Positions 46,101 to 62,179 are shown, numbered from the stretch's first letter. The stretch is 64,000 nt of DNA from Dichomitus squalens LYAD-421 SS1 (GCF_000275845.1 NW_006766949.1:62001-126000), one strand, 5' to 3'. Numbers and translations are program-made. Notes: generated by a model from the sequence alone, not told the origin.

Positions 46101-46662
46101 CGAATGGGGGTGAGTCCTGAACGGTATGTGCGCTGCCTCAACAGCATGCTGACTGTGGCTTGTTAGTCTCTTCCAGTGCCATCAGTGCCAGGACTTGCTC
46201 GAGAACAACCTCGCTCGCAAACGTCCTATCGAAGTGCTTGTCGGCAAGAAGAACCTCGAGGTCCGCCCGCTCGCCGTCAACAAGGGCGAGATCGTCAAAC
46301 GCATCCTCTACTTCCACCCTGACGCCGAGTTTATCTTCTGCGCGGGCGACGACAAGACCGACGAGGACATGTTCCGCGCGCTCCTCCTGTTCCCGCAGCA
46401 GCCACAGCAGCAGCACGAGCGCGTCCGGCTCGAGCCCCCGCTCTCCGTCACGCTCCTCGCCAAGGAGGGCGAGCAGTACCCGCCCGTCGAGCTCGCCATC
46501 GAGCGCGACGCGATTTTCACGACCGCCGTCGGGCACAGCTCGAAGCGCACGCTCGCGCTGTGGCACGTCACGACGCCTGAGGAGGTCGTCGAGCACATGC
46601 TCCACCTCGTCCGCGACAGCCTGCCGAAGGGGGCGGAGGGCGAGCAGACGAGCAATCTATAG
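43154..46662 (+). CDS. TPS2: trehalose-6-phosphate phosphatase with synthase-like domain
   Basis: Six exons: 43154-43820, 44334-44808, 44862-45152, 45219-45432, 45496-46109, 46167-46662. They join in frame to 918 residues, against 896 for yeast Tps2. An N-terminal Pro/Ser-rich insert lies between GRIIHVSHYLP and WTLNVRYGHSAMVSGIDSLA. The GT20 synthase-like domain includes LWPLFHYLLWQDV, DLIWIHDYHLLLVPSLLRQT, GLFVHTPFPSSEVFRCLP and DGMNTTSMEFVIAQE. The HAD phosphatase domain has the nucleophile motif LFLFDYDGTLAPIV and the metal-binding CAGDDKTDEDMF. The enzyme dephosphorylates trehalose-6-phosphate to trehalose, for stress protection and storage, in a complex with the synthase. Intron 1 is 513 nt, about ten times the usual size here. 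Confidence 0.95.
43821..44333 (+). other. 513-nt first intron of TPS2
   Basis: The donor A|gtgagt and acceptor tacag are good, and the joined reading KQTLWPLFHYLL matches the family. The other introns of the gene are 52-66 nt. Inside are several further donor-like and acceptor-like sites, including a tccgcag near 43965, but no exon that keeps the family frame. No terminal inverted repeat was found. Confidence 0.75.
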
Positions 46663-47238
46663 GCCTAGAGTTGGCATGATCAATCGCGTTGTCGTTGTAA
46701 GTGGCCAGCAGTTGTACACCCAACCAGTTGTATCCATATCTTTCCCGTACCTTCTTGACTCTCCGGCAGTACCTCAGGGTCGAGATACGATGCTGCGAAT
46801 ACACCCGCATGCGCACCATGTCATTGTACTCTCATCACTCGGGTTTCTCATGTAGTCATGGCTTATAGACGTCCAATAGACCGATATTTAGGATCCGAGA
46901 CCATAACCAATAGTATGTGTCGTTACGACAGCTTTCGCATCAAATAGCCACCATCCGCTCAGTAGGACGCATGTACGCACCAGTATCAAACAAGACATAT
47001 TGAGACAATAGACTTGCATGTTTATTCTTCGTTCCATACACACAATGTTGGCATATGCATGCTGACGTGCACGATACTGTAATGTACGTAGATGGAAGAC
47101 GGCAGGAAGTATATAGGGACCGAACGATAACGCTGACGGCACTTTTGTATGATGCAGATACATAGGGGTGGGTAGCATGGTTCCCCTAGAACACAACCGA
47201 CGCAGAACAAGAACATAGGAGAACGCTGCCAAAAGTGG
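46663..47238. other. shared 3' region of two convergent genes
   Basis: TPS2 (plus) and the RNA-binding gene (minus) end towards each other across 576 bp. AT-richer, no gene seen. Confidence 0.5.
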
Positions 47239-49993
47239 TTACATAGCGCCGTCCGCTTGCATGGGCACAGTTTGGCCACCCTTCGCTGCCCCAGGGGAGA
47301 ACGTGTGCCAGCGGTCGTTGAATCGCACGTCTGCGCAAAACCAAGTCAGCACGAGGGAACAAGCTTCCGAATGACAAGTCAGCTTACCGAGTGGCCGACC
47401 ACCGTACATGTACTGCTGGAATTTGGCTGGGGACATAACATGAGAACAGGAATGGGACTGTATGCAGTGCTAACGCTCACCAATCGCAGTCTCCGCCTCC
47501 GCGACCTGAGCAAATTGGACAACACCACAACCCTTCGAGCGCGTACCCTCGTACAAGATCTCCGCGAGCTCGACCTGGCCGGTCGTCTCAAACAGCTCGA
47601 CCAAGTCTTCATTCGCAGTCGACCACGGCAACTGACGTTCCGTCCCACACAAGTCCCTCATCAGCCACACGCTCATCACACTAAACGTCTGCGAGCACTC
47701 ACGTTGCGAACCATGATTTGCTGCGACGGCTCCGGCTCGAAACCTGCGCCGAAGCCGCCAGCACCGCCATACGCGCCGCCGTCGCTGTACGCGCCCAGAC
47801 GCAGGTTGCCCGGCTGGTCCGGACCCGAGTAGTCCGCGTACAGGTCCTGGCTCGAGAAGTCGCGTCCGCCGCCGCCTGCACCTGGGCCACCGCCACCAGC
47901 GTAGCCGCCACGGAAGCCACCGCGGAAGCCTCCACGCAAGCCCCCGCGGAAGCCTCCGCCGCGAAGCCCGCCGCGGGGCCCGCCGCGGTACGAGCCAGGG
48001 CCGGTCAGGCCGGCGTAGCGATCCTCACGCACTTCGAGGGTGCGACCGTACCAGTCAAAGCCGTTGTACATGCCTACATGAATACAAGCATGGGTGAGTA
48101 TTATGATGATCGTTTCATGAGTAGGACAGCACTCACTAATGGCCTGCTGGGCATCCTTGGCAGTCTCGAAAATGACCGTGCCGGAGCCTTTGGGTCGGCC
48201 GTCAGCGCCTATGTTGATGTCCGCGCGAATGATGTTGCCGGCGGAGCGGAAGAGGTCCTTGAGGTCTTGCCAGCCAGCCTGGTAAGGCAACTGCGATGCA
48301 AGTGATGATAGTGTGAGCGAATGATCCATGATCAACGAGAACGAGGAACTGCAGGAACAGCAGACGGAAGAGAGCACCGGAAATCTGTGACAGTTGAACA
48401 CAACTCACGTTGCCAACGTAAAGCTGATTGCCTGGATTCGAATGGGTGAAGTAATTGTGAGACGGCGGGCGCGGTGGCGGGACTGCGTTCAGCCCCTGTC
48501 CAGCCATCGCCATACCGATCTTGCCCGGAACGGGCGTAGCACCGAACCGAGACTCATTTTCACGATCCTTATGCAGCTTATTAGTGTCATCGTATGCTTG
48601 CGACAGTTAGCTGCCGCTCACCTCACGAATGAAGACCGGGCGGCCCAAAAGGAGCTGCTCAGAGAGCTCGCGGATTGAGCGCTGTGCGTCCTCCTGAGAG
48701 GCATATTCGACGATACTGACAGACGTTTCGATTGAGCAGGGTTTAACACCACACTTCGGAGAAAGGGCTAAAACTCACCCGCATCCCTTCGAAACACCGG
48801 TTGGTGTAACAAGGACTTCGGCGAAGAGGACCTCACCAGCTAACCAAACCCAAAAGAAAGCTCCCATCAATAAACCATCCTTCAAGTCGTCACTCCGTCA
48901 ATGAACCAGAAACTCCAACTCCAAACTCCGCGGAAGACGTCGGTGCATGCGGTTGAGACGGTGACTAGGCTGCCAAGCGGTGCGTCCAGGGGCCCCTCTC
49001 TCACTCCAACCGCTCCGATAACCAGGACCACAGCCGCAACGGCTTCTACTCCATGCCTGTGCCCATGACCGTAACCGTGACCATGAACCGTCAGACCTTG
49101 CCTCGAACGCGGTTCGGGCGGCGCGAGTCGTGTCTCCGTCGATTCTCGTGCATCCAAGGGCCTCTGCATCATCCGCATCCTCAGCCTCTACCTTGGCCTG
49201 ACCCGACACTGCTGCCACGTCTGCAGTAACGCCCCTCCTATCTCCGATGACCGGCGCCAATACCAATCCCGTAACCAAATCCCAACCTCCCCGAACGAAG
49301 CCAAAAGAAGTTGAAGCTCTAAGGTCTCCCAACCCACCTCCCCGCATGAATTCCATCAGGTCGCGGTACTTGACGTCGTAGGATAGGTTGCCGACGTAGA
49401 CGCGGTTCTCGCGCTTCGATACCTTGGCGAACTCGACTGCTTCCTCGTGCGGCGCGTTCATCGGACCACCTAGAGAGCGTGCAAACGGCTCGGTTGCGCG
49501 CCTGTCGCGACTTCGTGAGCTTGGAGACCGGCTACGGCTGCGCGGAGAGCGTGAGCGCGAGCGCGAACGACGACGGCGGCGAGGTGAGCCTGACCGTCGG
49601 CGAGAACGAGAACGATGAGGAGTACGGCTCCGAGAACGGCGGGAGCGGCGCTGAAGTAGACATGCATCAGCAACCGAAAGGGTACTCGAGAAGTACCATC
49701 ATATGACGGGAAGGAATGGAGAACATGAGGACAACAGTTGTGGTACTCACGTCGCCGTTGCGTCTGTCATCAGGCTCCCAGTGGTCGCTCTTGCGAGAAC
49801 GACCGGGCTCACGGCGGTCGCGGTCCTTGTCGCGTTCACGGTCGCGATCCCGCTCCTTGTCGCGGTCGCGCCTGTCCCTATCCTTGTCGCGGTCACGGTC
49901 CCTATCGCGATCTGCCTCACGATCCCTCTCCCGGTCTCTCTCACGCTCCTTCCTCTCCTCGACCTCATCTTTTGGCTTCATGTCTACGTCCAT
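47239..49993 (-). CDS. GBP2: three-RRM nuclear mRNA-binding protein, GBP2/HRB1-like
   Basis: The start at 49993 (MDVDMKPKDEVEERKERERD) opens a long Arg/Asp/Glu repeat (RDRDRDKDRDRRDRDKERDR). Then comes an SR-like exon ending SKRENRVYVGNLSYDVKYRD, the start of RRM1. After a long intron RRM1 continues EVLFAEVLVTPTGVSKGCG. RRM2 is QLYVGN with LPYQAGWQDLKDLFRSAGNI, followed by GRPKGSGTVIFETAKDAQQA. A Gly/Arg-rich linker follows (RGGLRGGGFRGGLRGGFRGG), then QQIMVRN and RRM3, LPWSTANEDLVELFETTGQV and GCGVVQFAQVAEAETAI. The C-terminus is GGQTVPMQADGAM. Yeast Gbp2 and Hrb1 shuttle with spliced mRNA through the TREX complex as export quality control. The domain order fits them; the exact orthologue cannot be fixed by eye. 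Confidence 0.85.
48840..49336 (-). other. 497-nt intron inside RRM1
   Basis: Donor GGGGAG|gtgggt and acceptor ggttag. Joined, MEFMRG-A-GEVLFAEVLV restores RRM1. The intron has open frames on both strands, the longest on the coding strand reading through the donor, but none is conserved. Other introns of the gene are short. Confidence 0.7.
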
Positions 49994-50480
49994 GATGACC
50001 ACAGAAGACGGTGAGTCTGAGATTGGCTGGATTTGAGGATGAGAGGAGAGATGGGTGGCAGGAAGAGCCAAGTGTGTGGGACGTAACCGCAAAGAATTTC
50101 GCCCTCCTTGCATTGGCGCTTGCCCATGCGCGGGGTTTAAAAATGTCGCTTGCCAATTCTGGCAATAGGCCGACGCCTGAACTTGTCAGAGGACACTCGA
50201 CAACATTGACATCACCCCGAGATAGTTGTCACTGAAGACCGACAGGATGATGAAAGCATTCAGATCCTGGAATGACATATATGTGGTATGCATGAAACAT
50301 TATAATACAGAACATTCGTTAATATACAGTGGCTGGTGATATGACCAGCAGACGCGCGCAGTATGGACACATAACATGATACAGGTCTAGGTGATAGTCC
50401 AGGAGTCCGGAGTATTAAGCCAGATTATAGCAAGGTCTGTGAAAAGAATGTGGTAAAGAAGGCGGCCAGCGGCCGAGCTG
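49994..50480. other. upstream region of the RRM gene
   Basis: Upstream of the RRM gene start and downstream of the next gene. No open frame of interest; the right half is AT-rich. Confidence 0.4.
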
Positions 50481-51502
50481 TCACACGTAACTTGACGCGT
50501 CGTGTTCAGGGTGTCCAGATTCTTCGGAGACCATAGAGAGCACGGGCGAAAGCATGATGACGGACGTGAACATGGCGGATGATTGCGTAATAGATGTGGG
50601 GGCCGAGGATGTTGCGGTTTTGGAGCTCTGCGTTGAACGCGGGGGCGTGGGACGGTATACTCGACTCAACGAGAATCGTCGAAGAGGGCGGCGGGCGGCT
50701 TTGAGCAAGGTGTCAGTGCTATGCTCGCACATACCAAGACACAATTTATGATTTTATGGGAGGCTACGCACTATCATAGATGATGTCAATTGGTTTCTCC
50801 GAGTCGAGCTTCACATGCCGCACTCTCCGCGCGGATCGCCGGCGCACAAAGACCGCGACTGCTACGATGACCAATAACAAGACCGCCCCCGCAACGATAC
50901 CAACTATTGCTCCAAGTGGCAATTGGCTATGAGCGGGTATTAAGGAGCTCGTTGATGATGACGAGGTGGAAGATGAAGAGGTCGCCTGGACCTGAGATGA
51001 ATCCCCAGGAGAGTCGGAGTGGCCAGGAAGCGTCACGTACTGGACGTAATCCAGGTTGAACGTGCCGTCGTTGATGATGACAGTTAGCTCATGAAGACCG
51101 GGGTCTAGTGGGGGGTTCGTGGAAAAGAAAGGCCAGTTCTCTGTGGTGCTCTCAGGTGGTTGCGGGACACTAGCACTGACTGGAGGTAGGTTGTCCAGCG
51201 CAAAGGACGCAGTCACCGAGTCGCCATCGATAACCCCATATACGGCCACAAATGTTCCTGACATTCCATGCTCTTGTTAGCATTATTGGAGCAAAATCTC
51301 GGAGGGCGAAATGCAAATCGCCGACTCGCAACAGCGGCCGGGCAGTGAACGCACCATTGAACGCAAACTTGACTGTCGAGCCCGCGGAAGTGGAGGTGTG
51401 GATGGTGACACCATCGCTCACGCTGCCCGGGGCCCAAGAGCCGTTATACACGAGCCTCGAGCTCGTGTCATCAACGCGTAGCAGATGACTAAGGCCGCTC
51501 AT
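50481..51502 (-). CDS. Ser-rich single-pass membrane protein of unknown function
   Basis: Exon 1, 51502-51355, starts MSGLSHLLRVDDTSSRLVYN and continues GSWAPGSVSDGVTIHTSTSA and VKFAFNG. Exon 2 starts at 51257 with TFVAVYGVIDGDSVTASFAL and holds PGLHELTVIINDGTFNLDYV, a Ser/Thr linker (SSSSTSSSSTSSLIPAHS), one strong membrane helix (AIVGIVAGAVLLLVIVAVAV) and a basic stop-transfer (FVRRRSARRVRHVKLDSEK). In mushrooms this plan (beta-rich outer domain, Ser stalk, one helix, cytosolic tail) is frequent and uncharacterised. No classical signal peptide is seen, as is usual for them. Exon 2 is open to a stop at 50764. A third exon down to about 50481 is likely from similar Pro/Ser-rich tails, but its frame is uncertain. 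Confidence 0.75.
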
Positions 51503-53262
51503 GACAATGTATCCTGTCTATCGTGTCGTCCCCGCGCGAGCATGACAGCACGCGTCAGAAAGCCATAATCCACAGAGAGGCGCAGCAGTCATGACATGAC
51601 GGTCGTCGACGAGCCAAGCGGTCGGCATCATCCCGAAAAAAGGGCAGAGTCAATTGTGTAGTTAGCATCCACCTTCGCATTGTTGGAGAAAAGGAATGAC
51701 TTACAGGCTGTTGGGGATTTTAGGGGAGTTGTGGGGAGCAGCTACGGGAACGAGCATTTAACACAGTACCGTAGATGGGAGGAAGGGAACAAGCTCCTCG
51801 GGAAGCGAAAAGGTGTCGCAGAGACCATTACATACCCTCGTCTCCTCGCTTCGAAACATTCTCCAAGCGATATCCTGACGCCTTGTTACAAGTTCATGCA
51901 TGCGGGACAATCAGTGACCCAGCGGCAGTTTCCACTTGATGATCATTAAAATCCCGAGCTCGACCACTTACATTCCCGAGGGGTGATCTACCAATTGACA
52001 CATCCGCAATATGGTAGTAGGCTGTGCCCCGACCGGAGAGGAGAAGAGACTGTCGTATGTATACTTATGGACAACGAGCAGCCAGAGTGTGACAGCGAGC
52101 ATGTTTCGGACTGCGACGCTGGCGGGCTCCAGATCTTCGCTGTGCTCGCCTGGCAAACAGCGCCCAAAGGCTCGGACGCCGCAGAAGTGATGCACGACGT
52201 TGTGGTAGGGAGCGTCTAAGACGTTACAGTAGCGTTGCTGCGAGAAGAGATCCCGTCAACTAGCGGCGCACTGCCTCGAGGATCCCTATTTGGCTCGAGC
52301 GTCCCGAGCTCTTCTGGGCGCAACACTTGAAACCGATTTGCATATCAAAAGTCCAAGAAAGGTGACTTCTCATCGAGAAGCAGTGGCAAGTTGCGGGTTT
52401 ATCAACATCAAGGCTTCCTCCGTCTTGTGGGTCCACTGGGATTGTCAATTTGATCAGGTTTCGATAATATCCGTAATATAGCCACTGAGAAATAGTGGCT
52501 GCGAGTCCGTCATGTCCTTGAATAGGAGTCAAGCGTCGAGAATAAGGACTGAACGCAGCTTGAATGAGAGAAGGGACCTGAGACCACATTACAAGCCGAA
52601 ACTCGACGCGTAGCATGGTGTCGTCCTTTGTCGTCCTAGTGACCATAGCGTGACAACGAAGATAGGTATTGGGAATAGCGTAAGACACATGATGGTCCCT
52701 GTCTCAGTACCTGGCACAGCGTCTACCGCGCCGAAATGAAACGGTGGCTTACAAGCAGTGTTGAACGTCAAAGGATTTCAAATGATGTGAAGTCCAAAAA
52801 GCGCTGACAACGTACCAACAGCGCGTTTTTGGAGGATCGGAGCTTCAAGATGCAGCTCTCATAGCTATAGCCCTCCCTCTTGCCTATAACGTAGCCAAGG
52901 ACCGCGGTCGGTTGGCAGTTGGAGTAAGTTCGACATCGAGACGCGGTGGCATTTGCGGAATCATGAGTCGGGAGCTCTGTTGGCAGTGCCTCTAGAACTC
53001 ATGGCATCCCGTCACGTCATCCCTCAGGCCTCCACCAACTCGAGAAGATCACATCTCGCCCCCCTACTCGGAAAGGAGGTGGGTTGCAACAAATAGCAGA
53101 GAAAGCAGCTGTTAAGAACGAGTATTGAAGCTACATAGCCACGTAGTGAGACGAGCAACGAGGCAGACGTGTCATTTGCATTATGTAGGAATCATCAATG
53201 TGCTCTTCCCGACGACATATCGGGCAACACGGGAATCTCGTGATCCATATGGCCAATGGTAG
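51503..53262. other. intergenic, no gene seen
   Basis: Frames up to 142 codons (52260-52688 minus) lack domains and splice support. A decayed gene cannot be excluded. Confidence 0.35.
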
Positions 53263-55137
53263 TCAGCTTGCGCGAAGACTTGCAAGTGGAACGCCTCGGG
53301 TGCTCCGAACAAGCACTGTGGCGGTAACGACCGCGGAACAAAGAAGCAGTCCTGCACATGCAGAGAGTACGAACCTTCTCGCCGACGACACTCCTGTCAG
53401 CAGTGAGACGGTAACGAAGATGTTCAACGGTACGCGGAACAGGGACGACATCTACCATCGCGAGTCGATAGCCGAGGCGAACAGGGGCCAACAAGGTGTC
53501 GACGTCGTAGAAGTGTCGTCCGGCGTAATCCAAAGGTGTACCGATCAAGCCACAATCCGTTATGTATCCATCAGACACCATGGTCCTATGAAGTAGATGA
53601 GCGCAACGTACCGTCGCTCGATGCTCGTCGGAAATGAGTCTCCCGCGAAGCATGCCCTGCACAGGATAGTATATCCCGGCACAGGCCTCGAAGGTGCAAA
53701 ATGCCCAGAATCGTTCATGCTCACGCACGTCCACCACGCTCACGAGGAGCGCGAGCGCGCTCGCCGCGCAAACCGCCGAGCTCAGCTTCGCGTGCAGGGT
53801 GATCGTGCGGTCGTGCGCGGAATGCGAGGAATCACTACGGGAACGCCGGGCAGAAGTCGCGGAAGATCGATCATCGTTATGGTTGTCAGTGGTGGGATGA
53901 TGGACTTCGCTTTCGGGCGCCACGCTGTCGGACAGTGATGCAGATGGGCCGGCGTCATTGAAGGAAGCCGAAGAATCAAGGCGGGATAACGAGATGATGG
54001 AGGTGTAGATGATCGAACCGAGTGTCATGGATATCATGAAACAAGAGAAGATGTAGCCGAGTGGTAGAGCGTGGGTGCGAGTACCGGTACTTGGCTTGGA
54101 TCCTTGCAGGAAGGGAACCCAGAGGAAGACAAATAGGTACAACGACCCTTCGAAGATAGTCTGCGTCAGTCCCAGAACCAGCAATCGTTTGTCTATGAGT
54201 TGCAGTGAGTGTCACCTTCGACGGACGGCGCGTAGTGAGAACCACATACCGGCACGGACGATCCCCCATGCTTCGCTTACACGTTTCCAATCGAGAACCT
54301 CCGTGCTTTCGGATGTAACTGCGCCGCGATTCTCCGACCATATCATGCCTATCGAGACCAAGCCGAGTAGTAGCAAGGCTCCGCTAGCGATGAATGTCGA
54401 AGAGAACAGCGCGGTGCGTTCGACCAGCTTGTTGCTAGCTACGCCAGCCACAGTAGCCGTGACGCTGCTCGCAAGGGTCGCACGCCCGAGAATTGTCGAT
54501 AAGTCTCGGGATGACAAGGACAGGCTGTTTGCAGAGGCAACTAGCCAAGATTCGGGAACAGAAAGCAGGATGGCGGTCGAGAAGCCTCCCAATAGACGTC
54601 CGGCGAACAGGAGAGGTAGGGCATCGAACTGGATCAGCGTGCATGTGGCACTGTAGGTCAAGCAAAACAGCATGCAAGTTCGTTTGCGACCGCTGTGCCC
54701 AACAAACGAGGGAGCCTGAGCCTGAGCTTTGAAAAAGTGGAGAGACGACGCACTATTGATCGGCCCAGACACCAACAAAGGGAGCTGCCACACCCGCAGT
54801 CAGGAATCCGAGAACAAATAGGAGGGCAACTAAACGTTCAGGCAGCCCATGTTGCTCTCGGTAAACGGAGTAGATGTAAGGCCCTTGCAACCAGTCCGCG
54901 CCTGAAGACGTCAACACAGCGAACATCGGCATAGTCCAGCGGGCCAGACCTACCCATGATGATGGTATAGACAAACAGATATCGCTTGGATAGTCCCGAA
55001 ACCACAGACGGCGGTGCATTGCGCTCCGCGGAGTTACCCTGAGACGAAGTCTTGCGCAGGAAGTTCTTCTCTACCACGAAGAAGACTACGGAGGCCGCTA
55101 CGAAAATGACAAGTTGCGACTCGTAGAACGCAGCCAT
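53263..55137 (-). CDS. MFS transporter of the MFSD5 / molybdate-anion type
   Basis: The start at 55137 (MAAFYESQLVIFVAASVVFF) matches the short N-terminal helix of MFSD5-type proteins. Exons then give SKRYLFVYTIIMG, SSGADWLQGPYIYSVYREQH (the YIYSVY segment is a hallmark of this group), RLVALLFVLGFLTAGVAAPF, CMLFCLTYSATCTLIQF, LLFAGRLLGGFSTAILLSVP with ESWLV, ATLASSVTATVAGVASNKLV, and LLVLGLTQTIFEGSLYLFVF with LWVPFL. A long polar loop holds SATSARRSRSDSSHSAHDRT. Last come YYPVQGMLRGRLISDEHRAT and FRVPLNIFVTVSLLTGV. About twelve helices. Algal and human relatives move molybdate. In fungi the substrate is untested. The gene is divergent from SEC23, with 597 bp between start codons. Confidence 0.85.
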
Positions 55138-55734
55138 GTTGAGCTGGAGAGAGTCAAAGCTTCTCGGAGCGAGCATGTAGCGATGTGCGACACATCATCT
55201 CTTGGTGGTGGTGCGCGGAGTCCGGACGGTGACAATGTTGTGAGGGAGAACCCGAATTCGCGGTGCCATCTTTGGGAGATAACGCCATTTCAATTCTAGA
55301 TCTTGACTTGCATGTCCGAAATTAGCGGCTCCGCTGTATGGAGCATTTTCGGGGCTTGCTCGTGCAAAGCTGAGAAGTCTAGGGACGTCCTAAGCCTTCT
55401 TGTGAGAAATCGACCTATAGTCGCGCAGGAAAAGCCAAGGGTGCAGTGATACGGGTCTCAATTAATGCATGCGACGATCCTCCAATCAAAGCCTACATAC
55501 ACGGGATCATTTGCGGCACGAGCTGCAATTCACGGCTTGGAAGTTGAGTGGGATACGTCAGCATGTTCACATTTATGAATAGTCAAGCAGGAATACAAGA
55601 AGCACGAAGTATACAAACAGTACTGTCGACGTGGAGGTTAGCAATTTGAAACTCCGCTATAAGGCGAGAGGGAGCCGTCATCGGCGCCTGCACAACCTAC
55701 ACGTTCTACGAAACTACCATCATCTGCGCGAGCC
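55138..55734. promoter_or_regulatory. shared divergent promoter region, MFSD5-like / SEC23
   Basis: 597 bp between two oppositely directed start codons. No gene or clear TATA was seen, so elements for both genes must lie here. Confidence 0.5.
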
Positions 55735-59277
<3,543 letters not shown>

Positions 59278-61795
59278 ATGACGTCCCCGTCTCCTCCCTC
59301 CACCATTGTCTCCGTGCCCATGAGCGACAAGGCTGATCAGCCTCCAGAGGATATCATAACCTTCGAGCACGACGACCCAGACGACCCAAAGAATTGGTCC
59401 GTCCAGAAGAAGCATCTTACTGTCGCTCTCGCTAGTCTCTACACATTCTCCGGTATATTCGGGTCCGCGTTTTATGTGAGCATCTCTCACGTTCTGTCCA
59501 AGCCCTCGTACTGATGGGTATGGTTGATGTTAGGCTCCCGGAGAACCAGAACTTCGGGAGAAGTATGGTATCAGTGCCGATGTCTCGAGCTTGGGTCTAA
59601 CGTTGTATGTGCTTGGTTTTGGTCTGGGTCCCTTGTACTGTGCGTCTTCCTGCTTGAACTCATACATCACACTCCTAAGCTGATAACCGACCTATAAATA
59701 AGGGGGTAAGCGTTCGCATCCACCAAGCTCAAGTCGGGTCTACTGAACTCGCTTAAGGACCAGCGAGTGAGTTGCAAGGGAGAAGACTGCCTTACAACAT
59801 ATCCCAGTTGATTATGATCGGTGAGCTCGGTTACAATGATGTCAGCAGTCTGCTCCTTCACATCTAAGACTATCTCAGCGAGCACCGCTTGCTCTGCATT
59901 CATCCCGAATATCGCTGCCATACTTGTCTGTGAGTAATTCTCTGTACCACTGGCGCTGTAGGCGAAAGTTGACGCATGTTGAGGCCGGCTTAGTCCGATT
60001 CATATCTGGATGTGCTACCGCTGCCGCTCTCACTAAGTGAGTTTCACCTTTGTCATGCTCGGGAAGTCTGTGATTGCTAATCTCCCAAAGCGGTCCGGCG
60101 GTTATGGCAGAGTACGCAGGTTGCAGTCAGTCGATTCGGCGTCGTGGCACTGAACTAGGCCTCGCAGCTTATATCCACATGATTTACGAGGACTCGGCCG
60201 TTGTAAGTGACATGTGCATCGCTGTGGTGTTCATGCTGACCGTCTTATAGCTACAAGGCGTTTGTACGTATCACACTTCAGCTATTCTGCTAGGTTTCTA
60301 AACACCCGCTGCTATTTCCTGAAGCGCGTTGTGTGCGTTCACTGCCCCCTGCCTGGCGACTTTGTTTGGATTCTTTGTCGCAGCACGTACTCACGGGTGC
60401 GTCGCGTATCCCACTAACACTCTATTGCAACTTAGCGCTGACTTGTCTTGAAGGTCATGGGTTTTGAAGGTTCAATTCTTCTTCAGTGTCGCCATATGGC
60501 CCTTGTTCTGGGTTTTCCCGGAGACATATTCCCCAAAGATACTTGCTCAGCGCGCCAGTGCTTTGCGAAAATCAGGGAGAGTGAACGCAGTCGCAGCTCA
60601 TGAAATGTATCCTATGACGATGAAAGAGATCATACATGGACGCATTTTGCGACCATTCAGTGGGTTCAACCGTAGTCATGCACTTGACAACACTCACAAC
60701 CGAATTTCGATACAGAGATGATCTTGTACGAGCCTATCCTACAAGGCGCTACTATATGGATCAGTATCACTTACGGCATCCTCTAGTATGTATCCAGTCG
60801 AAGCTCTCAAAATAACTGATCTGATGGCATCGCAGCTTCTACTTTGAAATGTACTCCGTCGTGTTCTTCGTGCAGGTACGTGTTCCCGTCGTCATCGACA
60901 CTTAACTGGTGGGAACCCTACTCCTCAGCACGACATTCCGTTCGAACTCTGTGGCCTCATGTTCCTCTTCGTTCTGTTTGGGATGGTACTATCTGTCGTT
61001 ACATTCGATACCATGCTGAAGATTTCGGAGCGCATGCGCGTACCGATTGTTGAGCGGATCGATACCAACCTACCGGCTGAGGAGACTCAGCTCAAGATAG
61101 TCATCCCTGCATGGTGATTTCTTCACCCACTTCATTTGATCATCCTCTCTGATTGGCGTTGCTCGCGCTTCCATACTCTAGTTTGCTCCTCCCCGCCTCT
61201 CTGTTTTGGTTCGCCTGGTGCGTAGAACGATCAGCTGACATGCCCGTGAGGTTGTTGATAACTCCTCCAGGTCGAGCGGACCGGGAACACATTGGATAGT
61301 CCCAGCACTTGCGGGTATACCATTCGGATATGCTACCTTGAGCATGTTCTTTGCATTCACTGCATAGTAAGTGTCGGAAACTACCCGCGCATCTTCCCCG
61401 ACTCACTTACAAACCATTGGCAGTGTCTCTCGCACGTTCACCTTGTATGCGTCTAGCGCCTCCTCGGCCAATACGATCGTTCGGTCTATCATTGCCGCGA
61501 TATTCCCCGTGGTCGCCCACACCATCACCGATAACGTGGGCACGGAGTGGGGTAGTACGTCCTTATCCTCTTATAATCTCACCCTCGGTCCCTGTTCTCA
61601 TACGCCACGCCAGTCTCCATCTTCGGCTTTATCTCGCTCGCTCTCATACCGATTCCCTTCATATTCGTGCGATACGGACCGGAGTTACGGAATCGCTCTC
61701 GGTACGCGCATGAGGCTAGGGAGCTTGCCGCAAGACTACATAGGCCACAACAGCCGGCTACCGACAATACCAGTCTAGATCGGCAGGGTAAGTAA
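59278..61795 (+). pseudogene. MFS drug/polyamine-type transporter (DHA1), with lost segments
   Basis: The start and end are good. MTSPSPPSTIVSVPMSDKAD, DDPDDPKNWSVQKKHLTVAL and TFSGIFGSAFY join APGEPELREKYGISADVSSL and GLTLYVLGFGLGPL. Later exons give FFSVAIWPLFWVFPETYSPK, ILYEPILQGATIWISITYGI, WIVPALAGIPFGYATLSMFF, RTFTLYASSASSANTIVRSI and a final FGFISLALIPIPFIFVRYGP with GPELRNRSRYAHEARELAAR. Between 59640 and 60460 only islands remain (PNIAAILVC, RFISGCATAAALTN, GPAVMAEYA). The conserved loop 2-3 motif of the family and helices around 3, 5 and 6 cannot be found. The segment near 59650-59900 replaces them with unrelated sequence. I therefore read it as decayed or rearranged in the middle. 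Confidence 0.75.
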
Positions 61796-62179
61796 CATAT
61801 GAAATTCAATTATCCGAGCTACAGCAGTAACCGCACCAATTGAATCGGCAACAGTAAAACCAGCGGGAGAGCCAGTCTAGGATCTTGCGTAGACTTGCAG
61901 CCTTACGTCATGTCGAATACACATTCGCGATGATCATGCGATTGCAATATCACCAGAGGCACCATAATGTGCCGCATCACTACGTCCTCGATTCAATTCA
62001 ATGTGAGGTGTTTGACCAGCACGGTGCTCGCAATCCACAGACTAGGTCACAACCTCGGCAAATCTAACACAGCAATGCCGCAATCCTGATTTGGACTCCT
62101 GGCGAGTACAGTCTACAATAATACTATGGACATAGCACTCCTACACAGCCCGGTACAGCATTGACGTGACCAAGAATGT
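61796..62179. other. intergenic, no gene seen
   Basis: AT-richer spacer between two genes that end towards each other. Confidence 0.4.

Noticed and set aside
47718..48305. 195-codon Ala/Val/Arg-rich plus-strand frame
   Set aside because: It is the antisense of the Gly/Arg-rich linker of the GBP2-like gene.
48898..49461. 187-codon minus-strand frame through RRM1
   Set aside because: It is the RRM1 exon read through its donor into the long intron; sequence after MEFMRG is not RRM-like.
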